Shown here one piece after another: positions 1 through 10,695 of a stretch of DNA of 64,000 nt; within the stretch, counting starts at the first letter, position 1, and the number at the start of each line of letters is the position of its first letter. The notes beneath the pieces were generated by a model that worked only from the letters and a program-made list of their open reading frames with translations, ran no database searches and was not told the origin of the DNA. Both the position numbers and the translations under genes were made by a program. Source of the DNA: Bimastos eiseni (lineage: Eukaryota > Annelida > Clitellata > Crassiclitellata > Lumbricidae); contig OY365810.1 in assembly GCA_959347315.1 (NCBI GenBank), forward strand, positions 25,692,993-25,756,992, in the 5' to 3' direction.

Positions 1-804
1 CTGAAAATACGACAAAACATTCTGAGTATAGTTCTTCTACTGCTCTGCTACTAAACCAATCAAATCAAACGAAATCTAATCTGCTGTCCGTATATATATA
101 TATATAAGACGGAATGAGGTGATCAATCATATCGCTTATTTGTAGCCAACCAACCATCAACAATTCAATATTACAAATGAACTTTTGACGTACTGACTGA
201 TGAAGGCCACAAGGGAAAGCTCAGAAGGGATCAATGGTTCTCTTGAATAGGAACACAATAGTACTATATACAGTTTAGGAGGAATTGCGACGGCCGAGAG
301 ATATATTACTTACTGTAGCAGTGATGACTTGATGATTGACGCACAGAAGCTTAACTAAATAACTAAAGTAATCTAAGAGGGAAATCAAAGTGAATGAGTA
401 GAAAGTAAAGTAAATGTGAAGAATATAAGGAATCCGAATGCACCAAGACATTTGGTAATTGCCTTCAACCAAATAAGTGCGTACAGTAATACTATATCCT
501 ATTCTTAAGCAACGCGAGTGTTAGATTGACGAGTTTTAGAACGGGCAAAAACACATCTGTAGCTTTCTGCGAGTTTCTTGTTAGGCGTGCATAAACTTCT
601 GTGGCAAGTGCCGCAAGTCATAAAATCCTTAGCATATAATAATTATTATACTGAAAGTAGCAGGTCGTGGCTGTATTGGTTCATGAATTCACCTACTTGG
701 AACTGTTCTGCTTTTAGTGTACTATTAAATAATGAAAACGGGTTTGTGTACGATTCATATTATAAGTGGTACCAGCTACCATACCATAAGTCTGTCCTGT
801 TTGA

Positions 805-857
805 CCGTGGTTGGGCTGGGAGCGCTTCTGAGTAAAAGGGGCGCTATATAAAACTGC
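805..857 (+). repeat. LINE 3'-tail-like motif
   Basis: The stretch reads GGGAGCGCTTCTGAG, then a short gap, then GGGGCGCTATATAAA, followed by an AAT array. The same layout recurs at 43285-43335 (+), 47521-47587 (-), 51655-51690 (+) and 55745-55800 (+). A GCGC..TATAAA tail followed by a simple repeat is typical of 3' ends of CR1/L2-like LINEs in invertebrates; that assignment is from general knowledge. No reverse transcriptase lies directly upstream of this copy. Confidence 0.45.

Positions 858-858
<1 letters not shown>

Positions 859-932
<74 letters not shown>
859..932. repeat. (AAT)n microsatellite
   Basis: About 24 uninterrupted AAT units directly follow the LINE-tail-like motif. Such a tail could have grown from the A-rich end of the retroelement. 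The poly-Ile and similar ORFs across it are artefacts. Confidence 0.95.
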
Positions 933-933
<1 letters not shown>

Positions 934-1717
934 GTTTGCATCTAATGCTAAACCTAGTCTCTTTCATGGGCACCTTTCCGTTGACACCAGAAGACCCTTC
1001 GGACAATAAAATCTCTAAATAAATAATCTCTAAGTCCCTGGGGGAATGAAGTAAGCCTACTTCAGGGCAAAAAAATAATAATTATAATAATACCAATCAC
1101 CCTTTTTTGTGTAACACGATCAACTTTTGAAGTGTCGTAGATTATATAGTCCCGTAGACTGCGAAGTCTCATTAACTGTAGATAGGATACCGTCTAATCG
1201 ACTTTAATGCTTCCAAAAACAAATTTTTTTGGCATGATATCCCTCCAGTGACTTGACTTCGATCTTCACTCTAACAAATCTCCACTCCTCTCTTACTCGT
1301 CAAGTGCACGGAATATGGACACCGCGCTTAGTAGTTCAAGGTATCGAACCTGTTGACTGTGACAATGCATTTATTAAAGCCAGTATTAGTATCACCATTA
1401 TCTCATTCGACTCGTATATAGGTCAATTTATATTGGGACGTAAACTGACGATGGTACAATTAATTACGATACAGATGACATACTGAAGATGATGTCATCA
1501 ATAACAAAGGTGGTTATATTGAAATCTGCTGAAGATATTAAGAGACCATCGATGATGCCAGTGTAGCCTGCGTCTGAATACGTCTATGTAGGGTGATGGT
1601 AGCCTTTGAGTCTGTATTGCTATCCGCTGTGTGCTGAGACTTAAGTCAATTGACACAAGTCGTCGTTAATATCACGCCGGGTTCCTTCAATCTGAACGTC
1701 GTCTAAGGCTTTATATA

Positions 1718-2030
1718 TTGCCTGAGGATATATATATATATATTCATGGTGTTACATGTATATGGTGGTATAAATATATAATATTTATATATATGGCGAT
1801 AGATATGGCGAATCGGGTGATATATATATATATATATGTGATAATGTACAGTGGCACATGTATGTATGTGGTGATATATATTTATATATATGGTAATAAT
1901 ATATGTGTGTATATAATGGTGAATCGAGTGATATATATGTGGATATATATATATATATATATATAGTGATTTATATATGGTGCTATATATCTGGAAATAT
2001 ATATATATATATGGTGATATATATGTGGTG
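1718..2030. repeat. TA-rich imperfect minisatellite
   Basis: Runs of (TA)n alternate with short GGTGATA, GGCGATA and TGTGG words, giving a roughly 30-60 bp higher-order period (for example GGTGATATATATGTGG). No coding value is likely; ORFs on both strands are Tyr/Ile repeats. Confidence 0.85.
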
Positions 2031-2808
2031 CTCCGGAGACATTTATGGTGCGCAAGGTGTTGCGGTTGCAGCTGTCCAAGAATTGTTGGACGTCGCCGTC
2101 GTCCTATTCATTTGACGGGTGTTCGGCCATAAAATGTCGCAACCTTTCTGCCTCGTTCATTTTCCTTGCAGCAGTGTGGTCAGTCTGATAAATTGACGAC
2201 GATTATGGGATTGAGATGTTTACGATTCCAGGTTTGAGCGCCCATCCGACTGATGAGGCGCAACTGTAAGCTATAAAGAGAGGGGCGAAATTGATTTCAA
2301 GGTGCGATGGCGTGTGCGGTGAGTGACAGACGGTGGTGACATCTAGCCACCGGATTAACGAAGATGGGGCGCAGAGAGAATGGGTAGGGGACCAGAAGGA
2401 AGAGCGGATTAATACACGGATAAACAGTGGACAATGGTTGGATGGGTGAACGAATGGTGCATGGCTGAACGGATGAATACCGATGTGGGATGAGTCTGGG
2501 TTCGTGTGGATGTATGGAGCGGATTGATTGATTGATCTATGGGTGGAAAGATGGATAGGCAGGCAGTCTGCTGTATGCGCGGGGTTAGATATAAAGGGAG
2601 CGGGTTAGTAGTTGCAGCTGCAGAAGTGGTATTAGATTAATGGTTGATGATGTGACTGAGTGGACGTGTTAATGAATTTGACGCCTATTGATGACGGTTA
2701 TACTGAACTAAAAATCAAACAGATAAAACTGGGATGAATGACGAATGACGATATCTTTCATCTCCACATTGTTCAGCTCGATAAACGCGATTAATTTCTA
2801 AAATGAGC

Positions 2809-2925
2809 ACATTCTAATTTCCATTATTCTTATTTCTCTGATGAACATATTCTAATTTCCAGTATAGGCACATTCTAATTTCCGCGATAAACAAACTCTA
2901 ATTTTCAGTATAGGCATTATTCTAA
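2809..2925 (+). repeat. Short tandem minisatellite, ATTCTAATTTCC units
   Basis: Four copies of a block built on ATTCTAATTTCC, joined by variants of AGTATAGGCAC or GATAAACAAA, lie about 20-37 bp apart. Divergence between units suggests an old local duplication. Confidence 0.6.
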
Positions 2926-2950
2926 ACATTTAGAAAATAATTTATAATAA

Positions 2951-3341
2951 TTATGAACATTTCTGCCAAAGTTCCGGAAGCGCTAGATTATAAATCCAGT
3001 CCTTGTATGCTGTTCGTGTAGTGTTGCCCAAATATTCACATATGACATAACAATGCTCATTGGCTTTCTGTGCGGAACGAATTGCTTTCAAGACCATTAA
3101 GCCGAAACGTGCTTCAATTGCTGGAACTGATAAGCCATGCACCGGGGAGCTTTGTGTTCTTGTCTCGAGTCTTGTCTCGAGCTAGGGAGCGTTGCGCTCT
3201 TCGTCCCAAGAAGACAGTCCTGTCGTCTATGAACGTGTTTACTTGTGAGGTGATGCGCTTAATCCTTGCTTCTCCTTCCTGGTCCCTGAATATGATGCAC
3301 TCCAGACCTTTCTGCTTCAGGAAAATATGGATGTCTTGCTG
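2951..3341 (-). pseudogene. Unidentified coding-like remnant (frameshifted)
   Basis: On the - strand, the stretch from about 3341 down to 3115 stays open for some 74 codons and reads like ordinary soluble protein, with a KQKGLECIIFRDQEGEA segment. A second frame, 3142 down to 2951 (63 codons), carries on with an EHCYVICEYLGNTTR segment rich in Cys, Tyr and Trp. The two frames overlap, as expected if one frameshift split a single ORF. An AG that could act as a splice acceptor precedes the first part. I do not recognise the family. It could be a transposon ORF fragment, a decayed exon, or chance. The opposite-strand ORF over 3070-3342 looks like its shadow. Confidence 0.28.
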
Positions 3342-3734
3342 ACATCGGTGTGAACTTGTAGTTTAAATGTGTAATGTAGTGTAATGTTACGCAATGTAAT
3401 GTAATCTAATATAATGCAGTGTAACGGGAACTTGGTTCTGGGTTTGGAAAATATGTCGAAAATAAGGGGGTTTGTGGAAATCAGTTTCGAAAAAATTTTT
3501 CTTCCCAGATATTGATCCCAGCAAAAACGGACGAACAGCGGAAAACACAGCATAACATTTCATGATATTTATGAGGTATTTCTGAAATTTTGACAACATA
3601 CGCTGCTTCAAGCCCAATTGAAATTTCTGAGGGGATCGTTTCTCTTGTCCCTCAAAGTCACCCCCGCTTGCTGCAAATCCTCATGGTGCTGTACATCCGG
3701 TCCATTTAGGAAGGAGTTGTGCATTCCAGACAAA
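3342..3734. other. Intergenic, includes GTAAT-type short repeat
   Basis: No gene is seen. Positions 3370-3425 hold an irregular repeat of GTAATGTAGT/GTAATGTAAT words. The segment from about 3630 may be a further decayed part of the LINE fragment that follows, but I cannot align it. Confidence 0.5.
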
Positions 3735-3996
3735 TAAGTCCACTTTAACCACGTCCTCAAGAGCGACGACTTGAATCCGGCAGACCAAGCGAACTATGAA
3801 CCGATATCCCGCGTCTCGTTCCTATCCGGGATCATTGAAAAGATGGTAGCGAATCAACTCATTGTCCATTTAGATGTAGGCACCGCCTGTTTCCATCTTG
3901 CTCGTCCGGATTTAGAAAGCTCCACGGGACAAAACCACTGCTCCATCTACGCGCTATTGACAGCACTAAGCTAACCAGTATCTATGCTTGCTCTAT
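3735..3996 (+). pseudogene. LINE reverse transcriptase fragment, part upstream of the Polinton
   Basis: The + frame through 3771 reads DDLNPADQANYEPISRVSFL and then SGIIEKMVANQLIVHL. This matches the start of the non-LTR retrotransposon reverse transcriptase domain, where an N-Y-x-P-I-S core is followed by a K-h-h-E-K/x-h-h-x-x-x-L segment. A stop lies at 3972 and the piece ends at the Polinton insertion point. The same frame resumes at 15915 with NVSDHKILLKLL. CR1/L2/Jockey-type RT is likely, but the clade is not resolved. This is a dead fragment that served as the Polinton target site. Confidence 0.7.
3991..3996. repeat. Left target-site duplication CTCTAT
   Basis: CTCTAT directly precedes the left terminal repeat and is repeated exactly at 15915-15920 just after the right one. 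Six base pairs is the known target duplication length of Polinton/Maverick integrases. Confidence 0.85.
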
Positions 3997-4333
3997 AGTA
4001 GTAGAAGATGTACCGTACGGGGCCATTCAACCAAATCCTTGGTCCAAACCATCCGCCGCCCCTAATAGGTTAAAAACTTTTTTTATCCTATAGCCTAGGT
4101 TAAAAAATCACCAAAAACAACATCAAACTAACCATAGTTTAAAACCAACATCAACCAATAACCAGGGAAAAACGCCAGGAACTTTCCAATAGTTTCGACC
4201 TGGCGTGCACAAACCTATAGGCATGGTCAAAAACTCCACGTATACTTCCTATAAGTCAAAAGCCAAGGGAATTTCCAAAGTTTTCAATAATGAGAAATTT
4301 CCAAAAGTTTCAAAGAGTCAGCAGTTTCGACGA
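3997..4333 (+). repeat. Left terminal inverted repeat of the Polinton
   Basis: This segment is the inverted counterpart of 15584-15914. It begins AGTAGTAGAAGATGTACC, fitting the 5'-AG start usual for Polintons, and ends at GCAGTTTCGACGA. By eye, about 15-20 substitutions and a few short indels separate the two copies, or roughly 5 percent. It holds several related words built on GGAATTTCCAAAG and GAAATTTCCAAAAG. Confidence 0.9.
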
Positions 4334-4745
4334 AATCTAAGCTCTAGGTAAAACGTCGGAAAATTTGGTTAAAGCCATCGACAAAACCGCGCTAAGGTAA
4401 AACCTCTTGGATATTAGGTTAAAACCGTGCACCAACTCGATAAAGGTCCGGGAATTTCACAACAGTTTCGATGATCCATTACACACCAACGCATATGATA
4501 TTAGCCTACACCCATATCCTCAGTAGAAGGCCTGTTATAGACCTAATTATAACGTAAATTTACTATAGTTTCGCATGTAGGCCTATATATTCTAGTGAAA
4601 AAAGTTAGATGTGCAGACGACGATGGGCGATACAACATACTATCACGGATCTGGTGAAGCGGTTTCACACGATGGCGTGAAAGAAGCTGCATGGATTAAT
4701 TCCAACAGGTTAGTTGATTATAAAAAATATTCTTGTATATATAAA
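4334..4745. other. Polinton left non-coding leader
   Basis: This lies between the terminal repeat and the first probable start. The first 200 bp still resemble the terminal-repeat style, with repeated GTTAAAACC and TTTCGA-like words. An open frame from ATG 4611 runs into the following gene, but its first 45 residues look unlike the rest, and ATG 4746 has the element's usual start motif (TATAAAATG). I therefore treat 4611-4745 as leader. Confidence 0.5.
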
Positions 4746-5705
4746 ATGAATGAAAATATTTGCTCAAAACAGCTTAAAGAATTGCTAATTCAAAATAAAA
4801 TGCAATACTCAAATAAAACTGTTATTGAATTAAGAAAAATCGCCAAGCAGAGTGGCTTGGTTGGGTACACGAGACTGCGGAAAGCAGAGTTGATTGCTAA
4901 AATCGAAGCCTACAGCGCCCCCTCACCTAATGTCAGTTTGCTTGACGCCCCCGTTCCTGACATTAGTATCCCAACACTAGTTCCTATACCAGCCACGACA
5001 GTGCGAAAAGTATACGATAAAACTAAATCAGCGATTAATACATTCGCAAAGTGGATCGAAGGGTACATACCTGATGAACCAAAAAGAAAGGTGAACGAGA
5101 AGTTAGAAGCACTGAAAGCCAAAGTGAATTCTATATTCGGTAAAATTCATATGAAGACACGAAAAATTAGAAAGACGGTTTTAGCTATCAAGGGCTTCAC
5201 GAAACAATACACGGTAGAGGGGGCTAACGATATTGATGCCACATCTTTTCTTGACGCCGTTCAAACACAGGCGGCAAACTTGTTGACTAAAAATCGACAG
5301 ACTAAGGTCAACTTTGTCCTTACCTGCACAATGGAGCGCGTTGACATGAAGTCTGGAGAAGTAGATTCCACAGATTTTCCATTCGTTTCAAGGACGGAGG
5401 TGATTCTAGACTTCACCGATGTAAGTAAAATTTATAACAGCGCGAAAGATAAAATTATTAAGTCGATGGCTGCCTTCCAGATGCGTGGTAGTAACTGGAG
5501 ACTTAGAGCGGTTCAAAGATTAGATATCAACAACGTTGTTTATAAACCGTTGAAAGGTAGTTCTTACATCCCACTACCGAAGGAGTTAGCGAGAAAAGAG
5601 GCTATAATCAATGTGAAGAACAAAGATGAAGAATGCTTCAAGTGGTGTGTAACGAGAGCCTTAAACCCACTTGAAACCATTCAGAAAGAATTACGAAAGA
5701 ATTAA
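4746..5705 (+). pseudogene. polB: N-terminal part of Polinton polymerase B polyprotein, SAP-like domain
   Basis: The open frame runs from 4611, or more likely from the internal ATG at 4746, which sits in TATAAAATG like other starts in this element. Numbering from 4611, residues 70-100 (VIELRKIAKQSGLVGYTRLR and onward) have the helix-extended-helix pattern of SAP/Rho-N DNA-binding domains. A Lys-rich helical stretch follows, then a region ending in CFKWCVTRALNP, a segment I associate with the N-terminal region of Polinton polymerases. Near 5696 the coding frame slips by one base: the polymerase continues in another frame (KELIRQSEELNWSG) while this frame stops at 5703. The SAP-like part could bind DNA and recruit the polymerase to element ends; that is inference. 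It might have been a separate protein, but the continuity argues for one gene. Confidence 0.65.
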
Positions 5706-7975
5706 TTAGACAGTCTGAGGAACTTAATTGGTCCGGTATCGAATTCCCAGTAGCAGCGGATGCTAATGGGATAAGTAAGTTTGAGAGAAATAATAATATT
5801 AGTATTATTGTTTTTGGTCATGAGAAAGATGTTAACCTATTCCCACTATATTTATCAAAGCACGAGAACTATAGGTGTGTAGATCTATTACTCATTTCTG
5901 ATGGAGAAAAGAAAAACTATTGTTGGATAAAGAATTTTAACAGACTGATGGTTGCCCGAACGAAAAAATCTTTTAATTCAATGCACTATTATAAAAGATG
6001 CTTAATAGGATTCAGTAGAATCGATTCATTAAAAAAACACGCCGAGTACTGTTCCCAGCACGAGGCGCAAAAGGTAGAACTCCCAGAACCAAGGAATATG
6101 ATAACGTTTAAAAATTATTTTAGAAAGATGAGAGTTTCGTTTTTAGCGTATGCAGACTTTGAAAGTTTTATTAAACCTATAGACACTCGTCAACCAAATC
6201 CCAGCATGTCTTACACCAACAATTATCAAAAACACGTTCCAAGTTCTTTCTGTTATTATATAAAATGTTTTGATGATGATCTATATTCACAAGCCCCCAT
6301 AACGTTCACAGCAGAGAACGAAGACGATGATGTAGTACATATATTTATAGACACTCTTATAGATAATATAAAAGATATTTATAATCGATTTAAATTACCG
6401 AAGAAAATGATATTCGGAAAGAAAGATCAGACGCTTTACGACTCGGCTACAATTTGTCACATATGCGAAGGCGAACTGGGTGATGATCGAGTTAGAGACC
6501 ATTGCCATTTAACTGGAAAATACAGAGGCGCCGCTCATAAAATTTGTAATCTAAATTATAAAGTCCCCAAGTTTTTCCCAGTATTGTTCCATAATCTATC
6601 TGGTTATGACAGTTATCTATTCATAAAGAAATTACGAGGTGATGATAATGAAAAGATTAATTGTATTCCTACCAACGAAGAAAAATATATCTCATTTAGC
6701 AGAGAGGTTGTGGTTGATAAGTTTGTAAATAAAGAGAAGAAGGCAGGAGAGGTTAGCCGAGAATTACGTTTCATCGATAGTTTTATATTCATGGCATCGA
6801 GTCTCGACGCTTTATAGAGGAACCTGAACAAAGACCAGTGTAAAAATATAAGCAAGCATTGCTCTGGCAATCAGCTCGATCTCTTGCTTAGAAAAGGTTC
6901 ATAACCTTACGATTTTATTAATTTCATCGATCGATTAAATGAAACAGAATTACCATCAAAGTCAGCATTCTATTCGACACTTAGCGACTCAGATATTAGT
7001 GACGAAGACTACAACCACGCACAGATGGTATGGAATGAATTCGGATTTAAAACGTTTAGAGAGTACCACGATTTATATAACGTAAGTGATGTTCTCCTGC
7101 TCGCTGATGTATTTGAGAATTTTAGAGATGTGTGCTGTGAGAACTATGGTCTAGATCCCGCCTGGTATTATACTTCTCCAGGTCTTGCTTGGGACGCCGC
7201 ATTAAAGTTGACTGGAGTAGAGTTGGAGTTGTTGATGATTATGATATGATACTAATGGTCAAGCATGGGATAAGAGGCGGTGTTAGCGCCATTTCGCACC
7301 GTTATGGACAGGCAAACAATAAGTACATGTCTATGTTTGACAGCAGCGAACCTTCATCGTTCCTAACCTATTTAGACGCCAACAATTTGTACTGGTGGGC
7401 GATGTGTAAAAATTTACCAACTCACGGGTAACAGTGGATGGGTAATGATGAGCTAAACGATTGGAGATCAATACCGTGTGTATTAGAAGCCGACTTGGAA
7501 TATCCGAAAGATTTGCACGATCTGGAACTATAGACTTCTACGCCAATATAGCTCCCGACATTAGAAGTAGGTTCGACACTAGCGACTATCCTAAAGACCA
7601 TCCCTCTGGTATAGAAACAGACATTAATAAAAAGGTCATTAACATGTTTAAAGATGAAGCAGCTGGTAAACAGATCGAAGAGTTTGTAGGTTTAGAATCG
7701 AAACTGTATTCATACAAGATATCTGGAGTAGACCACAAGAAATGTAAAGGCGTGAAGAAGAATGTCGTCAAGAAATCTATCACTCACGAAGACTACAAAG
7801 ATTGCTTATTCACCAAGAGAGAACAATTGAGAAAGATGAATGTCATTCGATCGCATCTTCACGATATCTACACCGAAGAAGTTAATAGGTAGCTCTTTCA
7901 GCCGATGATGACAAACGAGTGATTCAGCAAGATGGCATCCACACTTTAGCATATGGACATTATTCTCTAATATAA
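5696..7975 (+). pseudogene. polB: Protein-primed family B DNA polymerase, broken
   Basis: This would replicate the Polinton by protein priming. Visible parts in order: YCWIKNFNRL and a zinc-finger-like C-x-C-x-H region (about 5930-6060); exonuclease motif AYADFESF (Exo I, near 6150); a CHICEGELGDDRVRDHCHLT Cys/His cluster (near 6460) of HNH/zinc type; FFPVLFHNLSGYDSYLF (Exo II region); YHDLYNVSDVLLLADVFENF (Exo III region, near 7070); and palm motif A YLDANNLYWWAM (near 7375). Defects: in-frame TAG at 6815 and TAA at 6902, frameshift near 7220, TAA at 7429, then a jump in homology near 7520 straight to a C-terminal part (GVKKNVVKKSITHEDYKDCL), with another frameshift at about 7890. Palm motif B and the catalytic DTD motif C are missing from all three frames, so the enzyme is dead. 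Confidence 0.9.
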
Positions 7976-7988
7976 AATAAACACTAAA

Positions 7989-8402
7989 CAAATCGATGTC
8001 GAAGGTGTAACGCTACCTAATATTGCTTTGTAGAATGTGGATCTAATCGAAGCGGCGAAGAAACTAAATACAACTAATTTCAGAGGAGTTTTTATAACAG
8101 ACGAGTTACCGAAGAAGCCAAGAGCGAACAAGTGCGGTATCTTTAATCTGGACGATTCTGTTGGTAAAGGAACGCATTGGACGTGTTGGATCAAGCGCGC
8201 TAATGATAAACTTTATTTCGACAGCTATGGACTACCTCCACCTACGGAATTGATAAAATATGTACAAAGACCGCTGTTTTACAACAGTAAGCGAATACAA
8301 CCAGACGGTCAAGTGTATTGCGGTCATTTATGTCTGTATGTATTGAAGAAGACGATCAACGATGGTTGTAAATTTCAAGAAGTCACAAACGAATTGCATT
8401 AA
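7989..8402 (+). pseudogene. Adenain-like cysteine protease (Polinton PRO)
   Basis: In adenoviruses and Polintons this protease matures capsid proteins. Counting from the GTG at 8037, the catalytic set is visible: His47 in GTHWTCW, Asp62 in YFDSYG, Gln92 and Cys99 in QVYCGHLCLYVL. The Gln-Cys spacing of 7 equals that of adenain. The frame extends upstream as VEGVTLPNIAL, a TAG stop at 8031, then NVDLIEAAKK. The N-terminus is therefore cut by a nonsense codon and no ATG lies at the domain start. The catalytic half itself is intact. It lies between polB and the fibre-like gene, all on the + strand. The identity is firm at fold level. Confidence 0.88.
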
Positions 8403-8405
8403 ATA

Positions 8406-9474
8406 ATGTCACCTATTTAAAAACATCCCTGTCCATAAATTTGGACGAACTGATACTGCATCAATTGAATGAATAGTTTCTGGAGGTGTTACTCTATCTC
8501 AAGCGAGTAATACCTTTCTAAAACGAGATGGAACGAACGAAATGGATGGTGAATTGAATATGAGTGGAAATTTGATAACAGGTCTACCGACTGACATTCA
8601 TCCACCAGTCTTAGCTAGCCAGGCCGCGAGTTTTGGTCAAGTCGAAACCTTAGTCAACCAAATTAAAACGAATAATACTACCACTGATAACTCGAGACTA
8701 TACGTGACTGCAGCACCTACCATGACTTCTGATACAACGATAATAAACGGTTTAACTTAAGAAGCTAGTGCTAGCGATTATCGCAGTGTGCCTGGTTATG
8801 AATCCAACCCATGGAGGGCTTTTCAAAATGTTTATCACTACCCCGCATGTGGGTCACTGAAAGGTCAATTAATGTTTGGATACAGATGAGTACCCCATTC
8901 CTCTGTCAATGGGATTCCTCTGTCGGGATTTTACATCGTCGCCGGCCGAGAGCAGAGCGATCGTATTACTGGTTGGGTGGTTCGAGCTAGTAACGATGGA
9001 ACAGCCTTTACTGAAATTTTAGTTTCATGGTCATTCCTCGATTTTGGATTTTTGAAGGAGATTACATTTCCCGCTTCGTCCAATTACAGATATTGGAGAT
9101 TTCATATTACATCTATGAGTCCTAGTGCTGAAACAGCTACCGTCTCCATACTACAATGGATTCCAACGCTACCTGATTACACGCTTGGAAGAAAATGTCA
9201 AATCGGTTACGTACCGAGACTATCTTTCGATACTAGTAATTGTGGTTTTCAAGCGAATGCCAGTTCAGCACTTCTAACTAACAAAGCCTTTTGGGCAATC
9301 AAAGACAACAATTTTGAAGGACAATGGGTTACTATTTACAACGCGCCTATAGACATTTCTTTAGAAAATACTTACCAAGAATTTTTAGTCGATTCCGTAG
9401 TAAAATATACGACCTATAGGCTAATCTACTTCCAGACTGAACCGGGCAAACCTGGATTAAGCATGATGCAGTAA
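8406..9474 (+). pseudogene. Tail-fibre-like N-terminus plus discoidin (F5/8C)-like domains
   Basis: An ATG at 8406 in AAATAATG begins a short frame. One frameshift later the frame reads FLKRDGTNEMDGELNMSGN and LITGLPTDIHPPVLASQAAS (about 8512-8640), the pattern of phage and viral fibre shafts (D-G-x-L-N-M-x-x-N-x-I). In the same frame, after stops at 8470, 8758 and about 8887, two galactose-binding-like modules appear. The first holds ITGWVVRASNDGTAFTEIL and YRYWRFHI (8965-9110). The second holds NNFEGQWVTIYN and a YRLIYFQTEPGKPGLSMMQ end (9300-9474). W-x-x-x-A/G-S-N-D-G followed by Y-R-Y-x-R is typical of F5/8C domains. Probable role is virion attachment to a glycan or membrane; that is inference. 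The downstream ORF from 8977 is about 165 codons long and starts only at an internal codon. Confidence 0.6.
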
Positions 9475-9519
9475 TTCGTGTACGATGATTAAATAAAAAA
9501 TTATTTTCATATTTGAGCT

Positions 9520-9539
9520 TAAAGAAAATATTTTCTTTA
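9520..9539. promoter_or_regulatory. 20-nt perfect palindrome before the 9554 ORF
   Basis: TAAAGAAAATATTTTCTTTA is a perfect palindrome lying between the fibre-like stop (9474) and ATG 9554. Its place in a short AT-rich spacer suggests a terminator hairpin or a dimeric protein site, but AT palindromes also arise by chance. Confidence 0.3.
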
Positions 9540-9553
9540 TTAAAAAAAGAAAA

Positions 9554-10062
9554 ATGATTGTCACACACGAAACGTTTAATCCAGTAAAAATTATCTTTAA
9601 AGTCGCGAATAAGACGAACAACTTTGGTCAACGAATTCAAATTAAATATAAATACACGAACGGTGATGAAGGCGATTTTCATATCCAAACTCCAGCATTA
9701 AAAAGTTGGGGTGTATCACCAGATTATGGTTTTTGTAAAACCGATGGTCCTATTGTTGGTTATAGTATACCAGTAATGATGTATGATGGGTCAGCTGATG
9801 AAGAATTGGTGACTATCGGCTTGTTTAAAAGTATTTTAGAACGCATTCAAGAGTTTCTGCTTGATCCTAATACAAAGGAGGCCTCGAATAAGAAATACGA
9901 AGATTCGCAGGTTAGACAAATGTCTATCTTTTATCAAAAAAGGAAGACGAACCGCTAAAGATGCATCCGAAATTTTTAACTGCGTATGGATCAACGGATA
10001 TAACAACCGGATTTTACGATACAGACGATAATCCAATCGACCCTCTACCGCATTTGCCCTAA
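9554..10062 (+). pseudogene. Conserved-looking Polinton protein of unknown function
   Basis: The ATG at 9554 follows an A-rich run. The 134-codon frame holds YKYTNGDEGDFHIQTPALKS and WGVSPDYG, then DGPIVGYSIPVMMYDG and an acidic-basic C-terminal helix. The pattern of aromatic strands recalls small beta-rich proteins annotated as DUFs in large DNA viruses, but I cannot name it firmly. The frame stops at 9956. Coding-like sequence seems to go on with frameshifts (GRRTAKDASEIF, then ITTGFYDTDDNPIDPLPHLP) to a stop at 10060. It then abuts the 3' end of the oppositely oriented capsid gene with no spacer, so its true C-terminus is probably lost. Confidence 0.5.
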
Positions 10063-10672
10063 AAATAGCATCGCTGTCAGGTTTGCGAACGAGAGTTAAA
10101 GTCTGCTTCATACCGTAGACTACCTTATGATAATCCTCACAGAATCCAAAAATGTGCTTCACAGGCACGATGAAGCTAAATGTACCCTTTGCAGTTGTTT
10201 TCCTAATGCAATACGCCTGTCTGATCGCGAAACCCGTCTTATCGTTTATAACAGCAGTTGCGGCTGTGTCTTTAGTCCATAATTGGTTAAGTCCTTGAGC
10301 AAGAGCAAAGTCGTTGGGATATTTCAGCAAGCCCAGCATAGTTGTGGCTTGACCGGGATGAAACACACTTTCTATTTCTTGATTAGACAAGGAATACGAC
10401 ATTTGGCTGAAGAAATGCATGAGGCCGTTGTTGACTAAAGCTGCAGCGTCAGCATCAACGTAAAAGGTTCCATCCGCTTTAGACAGCCTGCCTTCGAAAA
10501 GCAGGTATGACTCCAAGGGATGACTGAAAATATCTTGAAGTTCGATATTTATGCGAATTTCCCCAGTGTTAAGTTTGGACCCCGCCACTGGTTCATATTC
10601 ATGAAATTCATATCTTTCAATTCCCTGGTCTATAATTGTATTTTCAGTAAATCTTAGAATATCTGACTGCAT
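10055..10672 (-). pseudogene. Major capsid protein (double jelly roll), 3'-truncated
   Basis: The frame starts at ATG 10672 in TATTAAAAATG. It reads EYEPVAGSKLNTGEIRINIE, then HPLESYLLFEGRL, NNGLMHFFSQMSYSLSNQEI, GQATTMLGLLKYPNDFALAQ and FGFCEDYHKVVYGMKQTLTL. These blocks match the N-terminal jelly roll of Polinton major capsid proteins (the conserved PY-type gene), the shell protein of the predicted virion. Homology-like sequence stops near 10055 (DAIFRA). Beyond that the frame runs on to 9836 only as antisense of the 9554 gene. About 205 residues remain, whereas the family is usually well over twice that. The second jelly roll is missing. Confidence 0.8.
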
Positions 10673-10695
10673 TTTTAATATAACAAGATTTTATT

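Larger units (their letters stand above)
1..2950. other. Host intergenic DNA with simple repeats
   Basis: No gene is recognised here. The stretch is AT-rich and holds a LINE-tail-like motif near 805-857, an AAT array, a TA-rich minisatellite at 1718-2030, and a G-rich stretch at about 2280-2640 with repeated GGATGG/GAATGG-like words. The short ORFs are low-complexity or lack any family resemblance. Confidence 0.6.

Noticed and set aside
9836..10054. C-terminal part of the 278-codon - strand capsid ORF
   Set aside because: It is antisense to the 9554 gene and does not resemble capsid protein.
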